From Alteromonas australica (lineage in GTDB: Bacteria > Pseudomonadota > Gammaproteobacteria > Enterobacterales > Alteromonadaceae), in contig NZ_CP008849.1 in the NCBI RefSeq assembly GCF_000730385.1, forward strand, positions 2,542,001 to 2,606,000: a DNA stretch of 64,000 nt. Direction: 5' to 3'. Positions within the stretch are counted from its first letter, which is position 1; every line of letters begins with the position of its first letter. Below are positions 7,759-16,375 of this stretch, piece by piece. The notes under the pieces were generated by a model. That model worked only from the letters and a program-made list of their open reading frames with translations, did no database searches and was not told the origin of the DNA. The position numbers and the translations under genes are program-made.

Positions 7759-7832
7759 AAATTTTGTTAACGGAATTTTTCAATTTAGTATGTCGTTTGT
7801 ATATATCGATGTCGGTTTAAAGGGTTACTCAA

Positions 7833-8591
7833 ATGGTGAACTTCAGTTTAGAAGGCAAAAGAGCGCTGGTTACAGGGGCTAGTCGAGGAATTGGTCAAGC
7901 CCTATCTCTTGCGCTCGCCCAGGCTGGCGCGCATGTTATCTGTGCAAGCTCTCGCGCCGGAGGCTGCGACCACACAGTAAGTAAAATCCTGGCAACGGGG
8001 GGGTCTGCCAATGCGGTAAGCGCAGATTTGTCTAATTCAGAGCAAGTTGCGGCCATGGCAGAAGAAGCGATGGGGCTAAAAGGCAATATCGATATTTTAG
8101 TCAATAATGGGGGCACTATCCATAGGGCACCAGCCACCGACTTCCCGCTATCAGCGTGGCAACATGTGCTTGCGGTTAATCTTGATTCTGCGTTTATTTT
8201 AAGCCAAGCCATAGGCCGCAACATGATTCAGCAACAGCAAGGGAAAATTATCAATATTGCCTCAATGCTGAGTTACTCTGGCGGTATCACTGTACCTGCC
8301 TATACCGCAAGCAAACACGCCATTGCGGGTCTTACCAAAGCATTAGCGAATGAATGGGGTCAATTCAATATTCAAGTGAATGCCATAGCACCAGGCTATA
8401 TCAAAACTGACAACACTCAAGCACTGCAAGATGATGAAAAACGCAGTAGCGAAATATGTGCTCGAATACCTGCTGGACGATGGGGGCAAACCGATGATCT
8501 CGCTGGCGCTGTGGTTTTTTTAGCCAGCCAAGCCAGCAATTACGTTAATGGGCACACCCTCGCCGTCGACGGCGGCTTTTTAGCACGATAG
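7833..8591 (+). CDS. kduD: 2-dehydro-3-deoxy-D-gluconate 5-dehydrogenase (SDR)
   Basis: NAD(P)-dependent short-chain dehydrogenase that reduces 2,5-diketo-3-deoxygluconate to 2-keto-3-deoxygluconate, the step after KduI in unsaturated-uronate breakdown. Classical SDR features are seen: TGASRGIG (14-21), NNGG (91-94, where NNAG is more usual), Ser144 in NIASM and the catalytic Tyr157/Lys161 in YTASK. The length of 252 aa is standard. It is first gene of the operon kduD-kduI-dctPQM and is followed by kduI after 12 bases. SDR specificity is hard to read from sequence; the kduI neighbour makes the assignment strong. Confidence 0.9.
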   Translation: MVNFSLEGKRALVTGASRGIGQALSLALAQAGAHVICASSRAGGCDHTVSKILATGGSANAVSADLSNSEQVAAMAEEAMGLKGNIDILVNNGGTIHRAPATDFPLSAWQHVLAVNLDSAFILSQAIGRNMIQQQQGKIINIASMLSYSGGITVPAYTASKHAIAGLTKALANEWGQFNIQVNAIAPGYIKTDNTQALQDDEKRSSEICARIPAGRWGQTDDLAGAVVFLASQASNYVNGHTLAVDGGFLAR

Positions 8592-8603
8592 GAACCGTTT
8601 ACT

Positions 8604-9449
8604 ATGAACAACAAAATTGATTGTCGTTATGCTATTGGAAAGAAAGAGGCCAACGCCTACAACACCAATGAGCTAAGAGAGGCGTTTTTAGCAGAAAGCT
8701 TAATGACGCCGGGAAAAGTGGTATGGATTTACACTCATTACGAGCGCTTTATGCTAGGAAGTGCGGTGCCAACCACCACCCCGCTGACACTAGAGACCAT
8801 TGAAGACCAGTTAAAAATGCCCTTCTTTACCGCGCGTAGAGAGGTGGGTGTTATTAATATCGGAGGTCCAGGCACTGTTGAAGTCGCGGGTGTCAGCTAC
8901 GATTTAGGCAATGAAGAAGCGCTTTATATCGGAAAAGGCAACGATAACGTCGTTTTCTCCTCTAAAGATGCGAATAACCCAGCAAAGTATTATCTTAATT
9001 CTGCCCCTGCACATCACAGCTACCCATGTAAAAAAATTGGAGAGCTAGAGGCAAATGTGCTGAATTTGGGCAGCCAAAGCACCTCCAATGAAAGAGACAT
9101 TAAACAGCTCATCATTAATTCGGTGGTTGATACTTGCCAACTCCAAATGGGGCTCACTCGCCTGAAAAATGGGTCGGTATGGAATACCATGCCTGCTCAC
9201 CAGCACGACAGACGTAACGAGGTTTACTTCTATTTTGATTTAGGCGATGACAAACGCGTTTGTCACTTCATGGGCGAACCCCACGAAACCCGCCACCTTT
9301 TTGTGGCAAATGAGCAAGCCGTGATTTCACCTCCTTGGTCGATACACTGTGGCGTAGGCACAGGAAGTTACGCCTTTATCTGGGGAATGGCTGGCGAAAA
9401 CCTAGACTACGACGATATGGATAAATTTCCACCTTCGGCTCTTCGTTAA
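8604..9449 (+). CDS. kduI: 5-dehydro-4-deoxy-D-glucuronate isomerase
   Basis: Cytoplasmic cupin isomerase that converts 5-keto-4-deoxyuronate, the product of unsaturated galacturonyl hydrolases, to 2,5-diketo-3-deoxygluconate. The metal-binding cupin motif is clear: PAHQHDRRNEVYFYF (two His and one Glu, residues about 198-208), with the C-terminal SPPWSIHCGVG giving the last ligand His. Length 281 aa and the opening segment (NTNELREAFL, then GKVVWIYTHYERFMLG) match KduI. It lies between kduD and the TRAP genes, under the upstream operator. Confidence 0.95.
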   Translation: MNNKIDCRYAIGKKEANAYNTNELREAFLAESLMTPGKVVWIYTHYERFMLGSAVPTTTPLTLETIEDQLKMPFFTARREVGVINIGGPGTVEVAGVSYDLGNEEALYIGKGNDNVVFSSKDANNPAKYYLNSAPAHHSYPCKKIGELEANVLNLGSQSTSNERDIKQLIINSVVDTCQLQMGLTRLKNGSVWNTMPAHQHDRRNEVYFYFDLGDDKRVCHFMGEPHETRHLFVANEQAVISPPWSIHCGVGTGSYAFIWGMAGENLDYDDMDKFPPSALR

Positions 9450-9461
9450 GGCGTGTCAACT

Positions 9462-10445
9462 ATGCAGTTTTTGTCAAAGATAATGGTTATCGGCTTTACC
9501 GTCGCCACTCTTATGAGTTGCTCCAGCGAGGAGGTCGACCCGGATATCACTGTCCTTCGCATTGGTCATTCTTTGGATACACAACACTCAGTGCACAAGG
9601 CGATGGAGTATTTAGGTGAGCGGCTCGCCTATTATTCTAACGGAACCATGAATGTGGTTATTTACCCCAATAGTCAATTGGGCACTGAGCGCGAAATGAT
9701 TGAGCTATTGCAGATTGGCTCTTTAGCAATGACGAAAGTGTCCGCCAGTCCCTTGGAAGGCTTTGCGCCTGAAATGAAAATATTCAGCATTCCTTATTTG
9801 TTTAGAGATAGCGAGCATTTCTGGCGCGTTCTTAATAGTGATCTAGGCAGCGCACTGCTTACCGGTATCGAAGATTATCGCTTAAAGGGCTTAGGCTACT
9901 ATGACGCAGGCAGCCGCAGTTTTTATACCAATGACAAACCCATTCGCCAACCCAGTGACCTAAGCGGCCTTAAAATTCGCGTGTTAAACAGCCCAACCGC
10001 CGTTGCGAGCGTTCGTGCACTAGGCGGCGCAGCCACGCCCGTGTCATGGGGAGAGCTATATACTGCGTTACAGCAGGGTGTGGTAGACGGGGCTGAAAAT
10101 AACCCGCCAAGTTATTACCTGTCTCGTCACTATGAAATTTCACGATATTACAGCCTCGATGAACATACGAGTGTGCCTGACGTTATGCTTGCTTCACTGC
10201 CGGTTTGGAACCGCCTTACTGATACTCAAAAGGAGTGGCTAACCAAAGCCATGGCCGATTCGGTGCAATACCAGCGTCAGCTTTGGAAAACGTCCACTAT
10301 CGAGTCTCTTGCCAAAGTGAAAGCCGAAGGCGTCTCGGTCATCTACCCCGATAAAGCGCCTTTCTTAGAAGCGGTAAAGCCGCTTCATGAAAGCTTTAAC
10401 GGCACACCAATAGGTGGGCTTATCCAAGACATTAAGGGGATGTAA
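9462..10445 (+). CDS. TRAP transporter solute-binding protein (DctP family)
   Basis: Periplasmic solute-binding component of a tripartite ATP-independent transporter, 327 aa. It has a lipoprotein signal (MSCSS lipobox) and DctP-family landmarks: FKIRVLNSPTAVAS-type segment (LKIRVLNSPTA), LYTALQQGVVDGAENN and the conserved Arg in LKIRV that pairs with a substrate carboxylate. GTG 9453 is in frame, but AAGG at 9448-9451 is too close to it and is better placed for ATG 9462. Context predicts uptake of galacturonate or 4-deoxy-keto-uronate. A lipid-anchored SBP is unusual but known in the family. Confidence 0.9.
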   Translation: MQFLSKIMVIGFTVATLMSCSSEEVDPDITVLRIGHSLDTQHSVHKAMEYLGERLAYYSNGTMNVVIYPNSQLGTEREMIELLQIGSLAMTKVSASPLEGFAPEMKIFSIPYLFRDSEHFWRVLNSDLGSALLTGIEDYRLKGLGYYDAGSRSFYTNDKPIRQPSDLSGLKIRVLNSPTAVASVRALGGAATPVSWGELYTALQQGVVDGAENNPPSYYLSRHYEISRYYSLDEHTSVPDVMLASLPVWNRLTDTQKEWLTKAMADSVQYQRQLWKTSTIESLAKVKAEGVSVIYPDKAPFLEAVKPLHESFNGTPIGGLIQDIKGM

Positions 10446-10447
10446 AA

Positions 10448-10933
10448 ATGACAATAATAAAATTCATCGATAAAACCTTGGCCGCAGCACTCGTTGTCGC
10501 AATGACCTGTATTTTACTGACGGTTATTTGGCAAATTGTCTCTCGCTATCTACTTCAAGATCCCGCAGCGGCAACCGAAGAGCTCTCTCGATTTTTCCTC
10601 ATCTGGATAGGAATTCTAGGCGCCGCTTACGCCTATAAACAGCGCGCTCACCTTGGGTTTAACCTCATCGTAGAGCGCCGTTCTTTTGCTATTAAACGAA
10701 TTCTACTTACCCTCGTTGAGTGTGTTGTTATTTACTTCTGTGTGCTTGTCATGGTTTATGGCGGCTCAGAATTAGTCATGCTAACCCTTGAGCTCAACCA
10801 GATATCAGCAGCGCTAGGCGTCAAAATGGGACATATCTATCTCGTCCTTCCTCTATCAGGGCTACTGATTATTGGCTATAGCCTTGTCAACATTGCCACC
10901 CTGTGGTCTCAACCTCAAACGAGTACGCAATAA
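10448..10933 (+). CDS. TRAP transporter small permease (DctQ family)
   Basis: Small membrane subunit, 161 aa, with four predicted transmembrane segments (about 12-32, 47-65, 84-106, 125-147) and the family feature ATEELSRFFLIWIGILGAAYAYKQ around the second segment. It starts three bases after the solute-binding protein and its stop TAA overlaps the ATG of the large permease (TAATG). Together with its neighbours it forms a full TRAP system. Confidence 0.92.
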   Translation: MTIIKFIDKTLAAALVVAMTCILLTVIWQIVSRYLLQDPAAATEELSRFFLIWIGILGAAYAYKQRAHLGFNLIVERRSFAIKRILLTLVECVVIYFCVLVMVYGGSELVMLTLELNQISAALGVKMGHIYLVLPLSGLLIIGYSLVNIATLWSQPQTSTQ

Positions 10934-12228
10934 TGGAATTAACTGGCATTATTTTAGTCGTCGTATTTTTTGCTTTATTGCTATTAAACGTCCCTATTTC
11001 CATCAGCATTGGTGTAGCGACGTTACTTGCCATGCTGATGAATATGGATGTAACCCCCGCCACCATTACCATTGCCCAGCGTATGGTGGGCGGGTTAAAT
11101 AGCTTTGCCCTTTTGGCCATCCCCTTCTTTGTATTATCAGGTTTAATTATGGGGCGCGGGGGAATTGCTAAGCGCCTCATCGAATGTGCCATGGCGTTAA
11201 TTGGCGCGTTGCCTGGAGGATTGGCATTAGTCAATGTGGTCTCTTGCATGATGTTCGGTGCTATTTCTGGTTCTGCGGTTGCCGCCACCTCTGCCATTGG
11301 CAGTTTTATGCTACCAGAAATGAAAAAGGCAGGTTACGAACCAAATTTTAGCGCCGCCGTTACGGCCGCCGCTGCCACCACAGGCATGCTAATCCCGCCC
11401 AGCAATATTCTTATTGTGTATGCCATTGCCAGCGGAGGTGTGTCTATCGCCGCACTCTTTATGGCGGGATATATTCCAGGCATCATGGTGGGGCTAGCGC
11501 TTATGATGGTGTGTTACGGATATGCGAAAATCAAAGGGTACCCATTGGCTCCTCGCTTGCCTTTGTCCGTGGTATTTAAAAAAGTACTGCAAGCCATTCC
11601 TTCGCTGTTTCTTATTATCTTGGTTATTGGCGGCATAGTTGGCGGTATTTTCACCCCCACAGAAGCAGGTGCAATTGCCGTGGTATATGCCCTATTACTG
11701 GCTGTGGTTTTCTATAAAGAAGTGGCGCTAAACGCGTTACCCGGTATCATGTTGAAAGCGGCGGAAACCACCGCCATCGTAATGCTACTCATTGCAGCAT
11801 CTACCGCAATGTCATGGCTACTTTCTTTTGAAAACATTCCACAAACCCTCAGTAATGCATTACTCACCGTTAGCGATAATCCATTACTTATTTTACTGCT
11901 AATTAATTTGCTGCTTATTGTCGTTGGTGCATTTTTAGATATGACACCTGCTGTTCTTATCTTTACGCCAATTTTCTTACCGGTGGCCACGCAGTTAGGC
12001 ATGAGTGAATTGCAATTTGGTATCATGCTAGTGCTCAACCTATCAATTGGATTGTGCTCTCCCCCCGTGGGCGCTGTATTATTCATTACCTGTGCCATCG
12101 CGAAAACTAAGTTAGAAAATATTATTAAACCATTGCTCCCACTCTACGCGGCCATGTTTGTGGTGTTAATGCTCATCACCTACGTTGATTGGTTTAGTGA
12201 AGCGCTTCCAAGAGCATTGGGCTTTTAA
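10933..12228 (+). CDS. TRAP transporter large permease (DctM family)
   Basis: Sodium-coupled transport subunit, 431 aa from ATG 10933, with about a dozen membrane segments and typical motifs: AIPFFVLSGLIMGRGGIA, NVVSCMMFGAISGSAVAA, TAAAATTGMLIPPSNI and LNLSIGLCSPPVGAVLF. The frame is open further upstream to 10903, but the start overlapping the DctQ stop is the natural one. It is the last gene of the kduD operon; the LacI regulator gene follows after 29 bases and could be partly read through. Confidence 0.93.
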   Translation: MELTGIILVVVFFALLLLNVPISISIGVATLLAMLMNMDVTPATITIAQRMVGGLNSFALLAIPFFVLSGLIMGRGGIAKRLIECAMALIGALPGGLALVNVVSCMMFGAISGSAVAATSAIGSFMLPEMKKAGYEPNFSAAVTAAAATTGMLIPPSNILIVYAIASGGVSIAALFMAGYIPGIMVGLALMMVCYGYAKIKGYPLAPRLPLSVVFKKVLQAIPSLFLIILVIGGIVGGIFTPTEAGAIAVVYALLLAVVFYKEVALNALPGIMLKAAETTAIVMLLIAASTAMSWLLSFENIPQTLSNALLTVSDNPLLILLLINLLLIVVGAFLDMTPAVLIFTPIFLPVATQLGMSELQFGIMLVLNLSIGLCSPPVGAVLFITCAIAKTKLENIIKPLLPLYAAMFVVLMLITYVDWFSEALPRALGF

Positions 12229-12257
12229 ATGATTGTTTTTAATGGAAGGGGCTTTAT

Positions 12258-13322
12258 GTGTTAATATCTGACGAATTGGAAGTTAGCGCAGAAAAACAGA
12301 TTGCAATGAATAAGCGCCCCACAATTAATGATGTAGCCCATTTAGCCGGTGTCTCAAAACGTACGGTGTCTCGTGTGATTAACGGGGCATCTAACGTAGG
12401 CAAGGCTACGAGGGAAAGGATTGAAGCCGTAATTAAAGAAACGGGCTTTGCGCCAGATAAACAAGCGCGAGGGTTAAGCACCAGTCGCTCTTATCTCATT
12501 GGGCTTATCTACGACAACCCGGATGCGCTTTATATCGACCAGGTGCAACGGGGAGTGTTAAGCATCTGTTCAGAACTGGGCTACGAACTGGTGGTACATC
12601 CGTGCCGCTATAAATCCGAGGGATTTATAGAAGACTGTATTCACTTTGTTCGCCGTTCAAATATTGATGGCGTTATCATTTTACCGCCTGTGTCTGAATC
12701 TAAATTGCTGGCCGACACCTTACAAAGTAAGCATATTAATTATGTGCGCATGGCCTCAGTAGACTTAGACGATCACAAGAACATTGTTGTATCCGATGAT
12801 CGTGCCGCACTGCGTGATTTAGCACGATATATGGTTTCGTTAGGTCACACCGACATAGGTATTATTAGCGGTCCGCAACAATATTACTCATCAAAAGAGC
12901 GCCTTGAAGGCTTTTTAGAAACCTTACAGTCATTAAATGTCGACGTGCCCCCATCGCGGATTGTTGAAGGGAAAAACAGCTTCGAAAGCGGAATTGAGTG
13001 CGCTCGTCACTTGCTCATTCAGTCACCACGCGTCAAAGCTATTTTTGCGAATAACGATGAAATGGCCGCAGGCGTTTTAAAAGTTGCCCACGAAATGGGG
13101 ATTGCCGTCCCCGATGACCTTTCAGTAGCCGGCTTCGACGATAACTTACTAGCAGCCCGTGTGATCCCTGCCCTCACCACAGTCCAACGACCTGTGGGCG
13201 ATATGGCAGCCATAGCGGCCAGAAAAATCATTGCTCATATTCAGGGTAAAGAAGTGAGCGAAAGTGAAACCTACCTAGTAAAACCGCATTTAATTATTAG
13301 GGACTCAATAAAAAAAGTATGA
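12258..13322 (+). CDS. LacI-family regulator of the pectin/uronate regulon
   Basis: LacI/GalR repressor with an N-terminal helix-turn-helix (TINDVAHLAGVSKRTVSRVING), a hinge and a periplasmic-binding-like effector domain ending in PALTTVQRPVGDMAAIAA. GTG 12258 has AAGGGG seven bases upstream and gives 354 aa; ATG 12306 gives a more usual 338 aa and starts next to the HTH but has no Shine-Dalgarno. It sits between the two halves of the locus, so it is the best candidate to bind the TGCCACCGGTGGCA sites at 7737, 13367, 22764 and 22989. The effector is probably a keto-deoxy sugar acid; this is inferred. Confidence 0.9.
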   Translation: MLISDELEVSAEKQIAMNKRPTINDVAHLAGVSKRTVSRVINGASNVGKATRERIEAVIKETGFAPDKQARGLSTSRSYLIGLIYDNPDALYIDQVQRGVLSICSELGYELVVHPCRYKSEGFIEDCIHFVRRSNIDGVIILPPVSESKLLADTLQSKHINYVRMASVDLDDHKNIVVSDDRAALRDLARYMVSLGHTDIGIISGPQQYYSSKERLEGFLETLQSLNVDVPPSRIVEGKNSFESGIECARHLLIQSPRVKAIFANNDEMAAGVLKVAHEMGIAVPDDLSVAGFDDNLLAARVIPALTTVQRPVGDMAAIAARKIIAHIQGKEVSESETYLVKPHLIIRDSIKKV

Positions 13323-13354
13323 TTTAAGCTCAGAATTGTTGCTTAGATCTTCGT

Positions 13355-13384
13355 TTGGCCTTATTATGCCACCGGTGGCATAAT
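13355..13384 (+). promoter_or_regulatory. uxaA promoter with uronate operator
   Basis: The perfect palindrome TGCCACCGGTGGCA at 13367-13380 lies between a -35-like TTGGCC (13355-13360) and a -10-like CATAAT (13379-13384). The arrangement is the same as at kduD. It is 80 bases before the uxaA start. Confidence 0.7.
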
Positions 13385-13460
13385 TAAATATAAAAAGAAA
13401 CATTTTGTAAACATAAGCAGCGCGTAGCACTGCAAAAGAAATTAAGTTGGCGGGAAAATA

Positions 13461-14945
13461 ATGAGTGCAGTAATTCAACTGGTAAAAGTACATCCGAACG
13501 ATAATGTGGCTGTTGCTACTCAGCCTCTCGTACCAGGCACCGTTATAAACACTGAAAACCTGACGGTAGAAGAAGCAATTCCAGCCGGTCACAAAGTCGC
13601 CCTTACGTCTGTCGATAAAGGGCAGGTAATCATTAAGTATGGCTTTGAAATAGGCGAAGCAACAGAGAATATCCGCCAAGGTGAACACGTCCACAGCCAT
13701 AATTTGAAAACCAAGTTAAACGGAACCGAAACCTACAGTTACCGCCCTGTTTCTGCGAGTCAAGGGCCTCAACTTCCCCGCCAACAGTTTTTTGGTTATC
13801 GCCGAGAAAACGGAAAAGTCGGCATTCGAAATGAAATCTGGATTATCAATACTGTGGGTTGCGTTAATCGCGCAGCCGAACGTATTGCCGACGAATGCAG
13901 CCGCCGCTTTACCGGGGAGTGTGACGGTTTTAGAGCCTTTACCCATCCGTTCGGTTGCTCGCAACTAGGGGATGACCTAGATGACACCCGCACTATCCTG
14001 TCTTCGTTAGCCTCTCACCCAAATGCAGGCGCAGTCTTAATCATCGGGTTAGGATGTGAAAACAACCAGTTAGCGTCTATGTTGCCACAGGTAGACAAGC
14101 CCGAGCATCGCGTAAAGTTTTATAACGCCCAAGAAGTCGAGAATGAGATAGAAGAAGGGGTAAGCGCTGTACTGCAATTACTCACTGTCATCGCGGGCGA
14201 CAAAAGAGAGCCCATAGATGCCAGCGAATTAGTATTAGGAATGAAGTGTGGTGGAAGTGACGCGTTTAGTGGTATCACGGCAAACCCAACGGTAGGCCGA
14301 GTGACTGATTTAATGTGTCAGTTAGGCGGTTCGGTCATTCTCACTGAAACACCTGAAATGTTCGGTGCAGAACAGTTACTTATGAACCGTGCTAAAAATG
14401 AAAACGTGTTCCAGGAATTTAATCATTTAATCACAGCTTTTAAAGATTATTTTATTGCTCACAATCAGCCTATTTATGAAAACCCCTCTCCTGGGAATAA
14501 AGCTGGTGGGCTCACTACCCTAGAAGAAAAGTCATTAGGCGCCGTACAAAAAGGCGGCCAATCAACCATACAGTCCATATTAAATTATGGTGAGCCGCGA
14601 AAAGAAAAAGGGCTGAGTTTATTGCAAGCGCCTGGGAATGATGCGGTCAGTGCCACTGCCCTTGCTGCATCGGGCGCCCACATTGTTTTATTCACCACGG
14701 GCCGCGGTACTCCCCTCGGCTTTCCTGTACCTACAATTAAGATATCCTCCAATTCAGATATCGCAAATAAGAAGCCTCATTGGATAGATTTTAATGCCGG
14801 AAAAGTTCTTGAAGGCACTTCTATCGATAAGTGTGCCTCCGAGCTATTGCATCACTGTTTAGCAGTAGCGTCTGGTCAACAAACCTGCAACGAGAAAAAT
14901 GGCAGCCACGAGATTGCTATTTGGAAACGTGGCGTCACCCTCTAA
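13461..14945 (+). CDS. uxaA: Altronate dehydratase
   Basis: Iron-dependent dehydratase turning D-altronate into 2-keto-3-deoxygluconate, in the galacturonate branch. The 494 residues contain an N-terminal SAF-like domain (about 8-95) and the large UxaA/GarD catalytic part with GYRRENGKVGIRNEIWIINTV, THPFGCSQLG, ILIIGLGCENNQ-type (LIIGLGCENNQ), LVLGMKCGGSDAFSG and FTTGRGTPLGFPVPTIKISSN, all family hallmarks; the conserved cysteines probably bind the metal. It is first gene of uxaA-uxaC-uxuB-kdgK behind its own operator. Confidence 0.94.
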   Translation: MSAVIQLVKVHPNDNVAVATQPLVPGTVINTENLTVEEAIPAGHKVALTSVDKGQVIIKYGFEIGEATENIRQGEHVHSHNLKTKLNGTETYSYRPVSASQGPQLPRQQFFGYRRENGKVGIRNEIWIINTVGCVNRAAERIADECSRRFTGECDGFRAFTHPFGCSQLGDDLDDTRTILSSLASHPNAGAVLIIGLGCENNQLASMLPQVDKPEHRVKFYNAQEVENEIEEGVSAVLQLLTVIAGDKREPIDASELVLGMKCGGSDAFSGITANPTVGRVTDLMCQLGGSVILTETPEMFGAEQLLMNRAKNENVFQEFNHLITAFKDYFIAHNQPIYENPSPGNKAGGLTTLEEKSLGAVQKGGQSTIQSILNYGEPRKEKGLSLLQAPGNDAVSATALAASGAHIVLFTTGRGTPLGFPVPTIKISSNSDIANKKPHWIDFNAGKVLEGTSIDKCASELLHHCLAVASGQQTCNEKNGSHEIAIWKRGVTL

Positions 14946-14957
14946 AAAGAGAGAGTT

Positions 14958-16373
14958 ATGGAATCGATACTATTACATGAAGATAGGCTTTTTCCTGCCG
15001 ACGAAGCAACAAGACAGGTCGCTCGCGGTTTATATCAGGAAATACGCCATCTCCCTATTATAAGCCCTCACGGACATACTGACCCACGCTGGTTTGCTGA
15101 AAATAGTCATTTTACTAACGCTACAGAGCTGTTTATTACACCTGACCATTATGTGTTTAGAATGCTCTATAGCCAGGGCATTAAACTTAGTGAACTCGGC
15201 GTGCCCCGTTGGGATGGCGGAGCCACAGAAAGTGATCCTAAGAAGATTTGGCAATTGCTTGCTGATAATTATCATCTTTTCGCAGCAACCCCCTCTCGAC
15301 TCTGGCTTGATACCGTGTTCCACGATGTCTTCGGCTTAGAAGAAATGCTGTGCCCTGCTAATGCGACGCACTATTACGATGTCATTACCGCAAAGTTACA
15401 AAGTGATGCGTTTAGACCCCGCTCGCTCATGGACAGGTTCAATATAGAACTTATCGCCACCACGGAAGGCGCGCTGGACAGCTTACCGCACCATGCCAAG
15501 TTACAAGGTACAGGTTGGGAAAAACGGGTGATTACCACCTTCCGCCCAGATGATGTTGTTGATGCATCAAGAGAAGATATTGTTGATAACATCGCCAAAC
15601 TAGGCACGATCACCGGCGAAGATACTTCAACGTGGCAAGGTTATCTCAACGCCATACGCGTGCGTAGAGAAGTGTTCAGACGCCATGGCGCCACAGCAAC
15701 AGACCATGGTCACCCCACGGCAAATACAGCAGACCTAAGTAAACGTGAGTGTGAGGCTTTATTTGAGAAAGTGTCTACCGGTAACAGCAACGCGCAAGAA
15801 CAAGAGCTGTTTAGAGCACAAATGCTAACTGAGCTTGCGGGTATGAGCATTGAAGATAAGATGGTCATGCAAATCCATCCAGGCTCGTTTCGAAATCATA
15901 ATTCGCGTTTGTTTTCCCAATTTGGTCGGGATAAAGGCCACGATATTCCTACGCAAACAGATTATGTGAATGCGTTACGCCCGCTATTGAGTAAATACGG
16001 CAACGAAGCGAATTTGAATATTATTTTATTCACCTTGGATGAAACCACTTATGCAAGAGAACTTGCACCTCTCGCTGGCCACTACCCTTGCCTTAAGTTA
16101 GGCCCAGCGTGGTGGTTCCACGACAGCCCGGAAGGTATGTTGCGCTTTCGCCATCAAACCACAGAAACCGCGGGCTTTTTCAACACAGTAGGGTTCAATG
16201 ATGATACCCGTGCCTTTTTAAGTATTCCTGCCCGGCACGACGTGGCTAGACGCATAGATTGTCGTTTCTTAGCACAGCTAGTGGTTGAGCACAGATTGAG
16301 CGAAACAGAGGCCGCGAGTATTGCGAAAAAGCTGACGTACGACTTTGCCAAACAAGCGTATAAGCTAGGTTAA
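14958..16373 (+). CDS. uxaC: Glucuronate/galacturonate isomerase
   Basis: Uronate isomerase converting D-galacturonate to D-tagaturonate and D-glucuronate to D-fructuronate. The amidohydrolase-fold signatures are visible: ISPHGHTDPRWFAEN near the N-terminus (His-x-His metal site), QIHPGSFRNHNSRLFSQFGRD in the C-terminal half, and LKLGPAWWFHDSPEGM. The length of 471 aa is normal. It is 12 bases after uxaA and two bases before the reductase gene, so the operon is tightly packed. Confidence 0.95.
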   Translation: MESILLHEDRLFPADEATRQVARGLYQEIRHLPIISPHGHTDPRWFAENSHFTNATELFITPDHYVFRMLYSQGIKLSELGVPRWDGGATESDPKKIWQLLADNYHLFAATPSRLWLDTVFHDVFGLEEMLCPANATHYYDVITAKLQSDAFRPRSLMDRFNIELIATTEGALDSLPHHAKLQGTGWEKRVITTFRPDDVVDASREDIVDNIAKLGTITGEDTSTWQGYLNAIRVRREVFRRHGATATDHGHPTANTADLSKRECEALFEKVSTGNSNAQEQELFRAQMLTELAGMSIEDKMVMQIHPGSFRNHNSRLFSQFGRDKGHDIPTQTDYVNALRPLLSKYGNEANLNIILFTLDETTYARELAPLAGHYPCLKLGPAWWFHDSPEGMLRFRHQTTETAGFFNTVGFNDDTRAFLSIPARHDVARRIDCRFLAQLVVEHRLSETEAASIAKKLTYDFAKQAYKLG

Positions 16374-16375
16374 TC

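Noticed and set aside
7434-7760. Plus-strand open frame over the DUF4861 start and the kduD promoter
   Set aside because: It crosses the divergent promoter and operator and has no family features.
10887-11297. 136-codon open frame antisense to the TRAP permease genes
   Set aside because: Overlaps two firm membrane-protein genes; repetitive composition reflects the complementary strand of hydrophobic codons.
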